Origin: Flavobacteriales bacterium
Lineage (GTDB): Bacteria > Bacteroidota > Bacteroidia > Flavobacteriales_D > Cryomorphaceae
Direction: 5' to 3'
DNA length: 7,535 nucleotides
Assembly (NCBI GenBank): GCA_020200995.1
Contig: JAIVHQ010000125.1
Coordinates: 1 to 7,535 of the forward strand
Below the pieces are notes generated by a model, which did not search any database, was not told where the DNA came from, and saw only the letters and a list, made by a program, of their open reading frames with translations. The first letter of the stretch is position 1, and every line of letters begins with the position of its first letter. This document shows positions 5,763 through 7,535 of this stretch, one piece after another. A program made the translations under genes and the position numbers.

Positions 5763-6305
5763 TCAGCCCATCTGCTTCCTGAGCAATTGCGCATTGATCG
5801 CCACCACTACCGTGCTCATGCTCATCAATACTGCCCCTATTGCCGGGCTTAGAATGATGCCGATCCCCGCCAAAACACCCGCTGCGAGTGGTACTGCCAC
5901 GATATTATATCCGGCAGCCCACCAGAGGTTTTGCATCATTTTGCGGTAGGTGGCCGCGCCGAAAATGATGAGTCCTGCAATGTCCTTCGGATTGCTGTTT
6001 ACCAAAACAATATCGGCCGTTTCGGCGGCCACATCCGTTCCGGATCCCACTGCGATGCCCACATCCGCTTGGGCGAGGGCGGGGGCGTCGTTCACACCGT
6101 CGCCTGTCATCGCCACGAACTCACCGTCTTTTTGCAATTTCTCGATGATGTCCTGTTTGTCTTCGGGCAAGACTTCCGCGTAGTAGTCGTCCAGATTTAG
6201 TGTTTTACTGACCGCTTTGGCCACAGCCTCGTTGTCGCCTGTGGCCATGACGACCTTGATGCGTTTTGTCAAAAATGACGGTGGTGATTTTTCGCGCATT
6301 TTCAA
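5763..6305 (-). CDS. copB: CopB-type copper P-type ATPase, C-terminal fragment (frameshifted)
   Basis: This is the second half of the broken copper-exporting ATPase, in a different frame from the first half. The first 14 or so residues (MKMREKSPPSFLTK) are an out-of-frame reading of the upstream sequence and not real protein; homology starts at RIKVVMATGDN. The P-domain motifs MATGDN (20-25) and TGDGVNDAPAL (67-77) are intact. The last two helices carry the exact P1B-3 signatures: N126-x6-YN-x4-P139, and P154-x6-MSMST-x5-N171. Together with CPH in the other fragment, these identify a CopB-like Cu+/Cu2+/Ag+ exporter of the inner membrane. The chain ends with a natural stop at QLLRKQMG. It has no translation signal of its own and is probably not expressed alone as a functional protein. 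The symbol is by family; substrate is inferred. Confidence 0.85.
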   Translation of the reverse strand: MKMREKSPPSFLTKRIKVVMATGDNEAVAKAVSKTLNLDDYYAEVLPEDKQDIIEKLQKDGEFVAMTGDGVNDAPALAQADVGIAVGSGTDVAAETADIVLVNSNPKDIAGLIIFGAATYRKMMQNLWWAAGYNIVAVPLAAGVLAGIGIILSPAIGAVLMSMSTVVVAINAQLLRKQMG

Positions 6306-7383
6306 AGGCCGTTCGGTTGCGAATCAGCAATCCGTTCTTTGCCGCCACCGAAGTCGAAATGGCGGCCACCAGCGGAATGGCCAGTCCCAGCGCGTGCGGA
6401 CAGGAAATGATCATCACCGTGACCATCCGTTCAAGGGCGTATTCAAATTCCTTGCCCAGGCTCAGCCACACCACAATGGTGATCACCCCCGCGCCCAGCG
6501 CCAAATAGAAGAGCCATCCTGCAGCTTTGTCGGCCAGGTTCTGTGTTTTGGATTTGCTTTTTTGGGCCTTGTCCACCATGGCAATGACCTTGGACAGGTA
6601 GGCATCATCGCCGGTTTGTTCCACTTTAATTTTCAGGGAGCCTTTGTCGTTGACCGACCCTCCGATTACCTTGTCTCCTTTGCCTTTGGCCACGGGCTTT
6701 GACTCGCCCGTGAGCATGGATTCGTTCACATGGCTTTCGCCTTCCGTGATCTTTCCGTCGGCGGGGATTTTTTCGCCCGGCCGCACCAGGATGAGGTCAT
6801 CGCTTTTTAATTCCGAAGCGGACACTTCTTCCGTTTCTCCATCGTCTTTGATCCGATGAGCCTCGTCGGGCATGAGTTTGGCCAGCTCTTCCAGGGCATT
6901 CGAGGCCCGCATTACAGATCGCATTTCGATCCAATGCCCTAGGAGCATGATGACAATAAGGGTGGCCAGTTCCCAAAAGAAAATCTTGCCCTCAAGGCCA
7001 AAGACCACCGCCGAACTGTAGATGTAGGCTACGGCGATCGCCAGGGCGATCAGGGTCATCATGCCGGGCTTCTTATCCCCAATTTCATCTTTTAAGCCTT
7101 TCAAAAAGGGCCAACCTCCGTAGAAAAAAACAGCTGTCGAAAGCGCGAATTGGACATAACGGTCATACTCAAAGCGCAGTTCGTACCCGAGCAATTCCTG
7201 AATCATCGGGGCAAGTACCACGATGGGCAGGCTGATGACGAGCGATATCCAAAACCGCTTTTTGAAGTCATCGATCATATGGGCGTGGTGGTCGCCGTGG
7301 TCCTCATGTTCGTGATGACCGTGGTCTTTTTCGTCTTCTTGTGGAGCGTGTTGTTCGTGTCCGTTTTCTTCTTCTTCTTTCAT
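6205..7383 (-). CDS. copB: CopB-type copper P-type ATPase, N-terminal fragment (frameshifted)
   Basis: The first 374 residues are a good P1B-3 ATPase. A His-rich cytoplasmic tail (residues 9-35, about ten His, no CxxC heavy-metal domain) is followed by four hydrophobic segments at about 43-62, 76-93, 108-127 and 134-151. The actuator domain carries TGES at 225-228. Two helices follow at about 288-308 and 318-345, the second containing the metal-site triad CPH at 328-330. The chain then reaches the phosphorylation site FDKT, with D372. The family requires GTLTEG directly after this, but the frame instead reads HQGRHGHRRQRGCGQSGQ and stops. Those last 18 residues are the downstream P-domain DNA read out of frame. 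The whole ATP-binding N-domain is absent. ATG at 7383 is chosen because the acidic/His-rich leader is typical of CopB. The product as written cannot bind ATP normally and is very probably inactive. Confidence 0.88.
   Translation of the reverse strand: MKEEEENGHEQHAPQEDEKDHGHHEHEDHGDHHAHMIDDFKKRFWISLVISLPIVVLAPMIQELLGYELRFEYDRYVQFALSTAVFFYGGWPFLKGLKDEIGDKKPGMMTLIALAIAVAYIYSSAVVFGLEGKIFFWELATLIVIMLLGHWIEMRSVMRASNALEELAKLMPDEAHRIKDDGETEEVSASELKSDDLILVRPGEKIPADGKITEGESHVNESMLTGESKPVAKGKGDKVIGGSVNDKGSLKIKVEQTGDDAYLSKVIAMVDKAQKSKSKTQNLADKAAGWLFYLALGAGVITIVVWLSLGKEFEYALERMVTVMIISCPHALGLAIPLVAAISTSVAAKNGLLIRNRTAFENARKITTVIFDKTHQGRHGHRRQRGCGQSGQ
6262..6270 (-). other. Deletion and frameshift junction in the copper ATPase gene
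   Basis: The bases GACAAAACG (6270-6262) encode D-K-T of the phosphorylation motif in the upstream frame. Read one base off, the same A-run enters KRIKVVMATGDN, a segment that normally lies about 140 residues further on. The present spacing from D372 to the D of GDGVND is about 57 residues, against about 194 in well-studied P1B ATPases such as A. fulgidus CopA. So about 135-140 residues (some 410 nt) are missing. The short AAAACG/AAACG word may be microhomology at the breakpoint. Confidence 0.85.
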
Positions 7384-7450
7384 TTGAATCTGACTTTCCG
7401 GTGGTGTTTTTTAATTCTCAGCTTGTGGCGGATCGCGGTGTATCTCTTTT
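7384..7450. other. Short gap upstream of the copper ATPase
   Basis: These 67 bp separate the possible upstream reading frame from the ATPase ATG. They contain an A-run (TTAAAAAACACC on the minus strand) but no recognisable Bacteroidota -33/-7 pair, metal-regulator operator or Shine-Dalgarno sequence. The ATPase may be co-transcribed with whatever lies upstream. Confidence 0.4.
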
Positions 7451-7535
7451 TTAGTCAATTTTCGGAAACGACCTAAAACGCTGTCTTGCACTGCTCATTT
7501 TGGTGGCAAAGACCCATGCCGCAATGTATGTGGCC
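7451..7535 (-). CDS. Possible C-terminal end of an unidentified membrane protein (runs off window)
   Basis: One minus-strand frame is open from the window edge to TAA at 7453-7451 and reads ATYIAAWVFATKMSSARQ and on to FPKID. A short hydrophobic stretch followed by a basic tail (KMSSARQRFRSFPK) would suit the end of a membrane protein whose last segment faces the cytoplasm. Only 27 codons are visible and a second minus frame is also open for 20 codons, so both the gene and its frame are uncertain. I do not recognise it. Confidence 0.3.
   Translation of the reverse strand, partial: ATYIAAWVFATKMSSARQRFRSFPKID

Noticed and set aside
6205..6305. Programmed frameshift joining the two ATPase fragments
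   Set aside because: An A-run is present at the junction, but slippage there could not restore the missing 135-140 residues of the ATP-binding domain. This is a deletion, not recoding.
7384..7450. Copper-responsive operator upstream of the ATPase
   Set aside because: No dyad-symmetric CueR- or CsoR-like site and no promoter pair could be recognised in the short gap.

Overview
All supportable genes lie on the minus strand. The sequence points to a Bacteroidota bacterium, probably a Flavobacteriales-like or other environmental member. The evidence is a fused aspartokinase/homoserine dehydrogenase followed by thrB and thrC, promoter elements of the Bacteroidota type (TTTG, about 20 nt, TAnnTTTG), no clear Shine-Dalgarno sequences, and simple ATGATATGATT-type intergenic repeats. 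I cannot name a species.

Reading along the minus strand from the high-coordinate end: a possible tail of an unidentified membrane protein (7451-7535); a CopB-type (P1B-3) copper P-type ATPase broken into two frames (7383-5763); a 401-bp repeat-rich gap; a TMEM175-family channel (5361-4558) whose last 34 or so codons are repeat sequence; a 328-bp gap with repeats, a likely promoter and a possible leader ORF; then the threonine operon thrA (4229-1779), thrB (1776-976) and the first 280 codons of thrC (841-1, cut by the window edge).

ThrA makes aspartyl phosphate and reduces aspartate semialdehyde to homoserine, ThrB phosphorylates homoserine, and ThrC converts O-phosphohomoserine to threonine. 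thrA and thrB are 2 nt apart and probably translationally coupled. thrC sits 134 nt further on and has a well-matched Bacteroidota promoter of its own.

The most notable observation is that two otherwise well-conserved enzymes each lack an internal block with no scar. ThrB lacks about 50-55 residues, in frame, just after its ATP loop. The copper ATPase lacks about 135-140 residues, essentially the whole nucleotide-binding domain, immediately after FDKT, and the join shifts the reading frame. Either the organism has lost both activities or the assembly has dropped sequence at two places. I see no clear new defence, mobile or biosynthetic system. The other points of interest are a dispersed repeat family with a GC-rich core that has altered the TMEM175 C-terminus, and a small Thr-containing ORF upstream of thrA.
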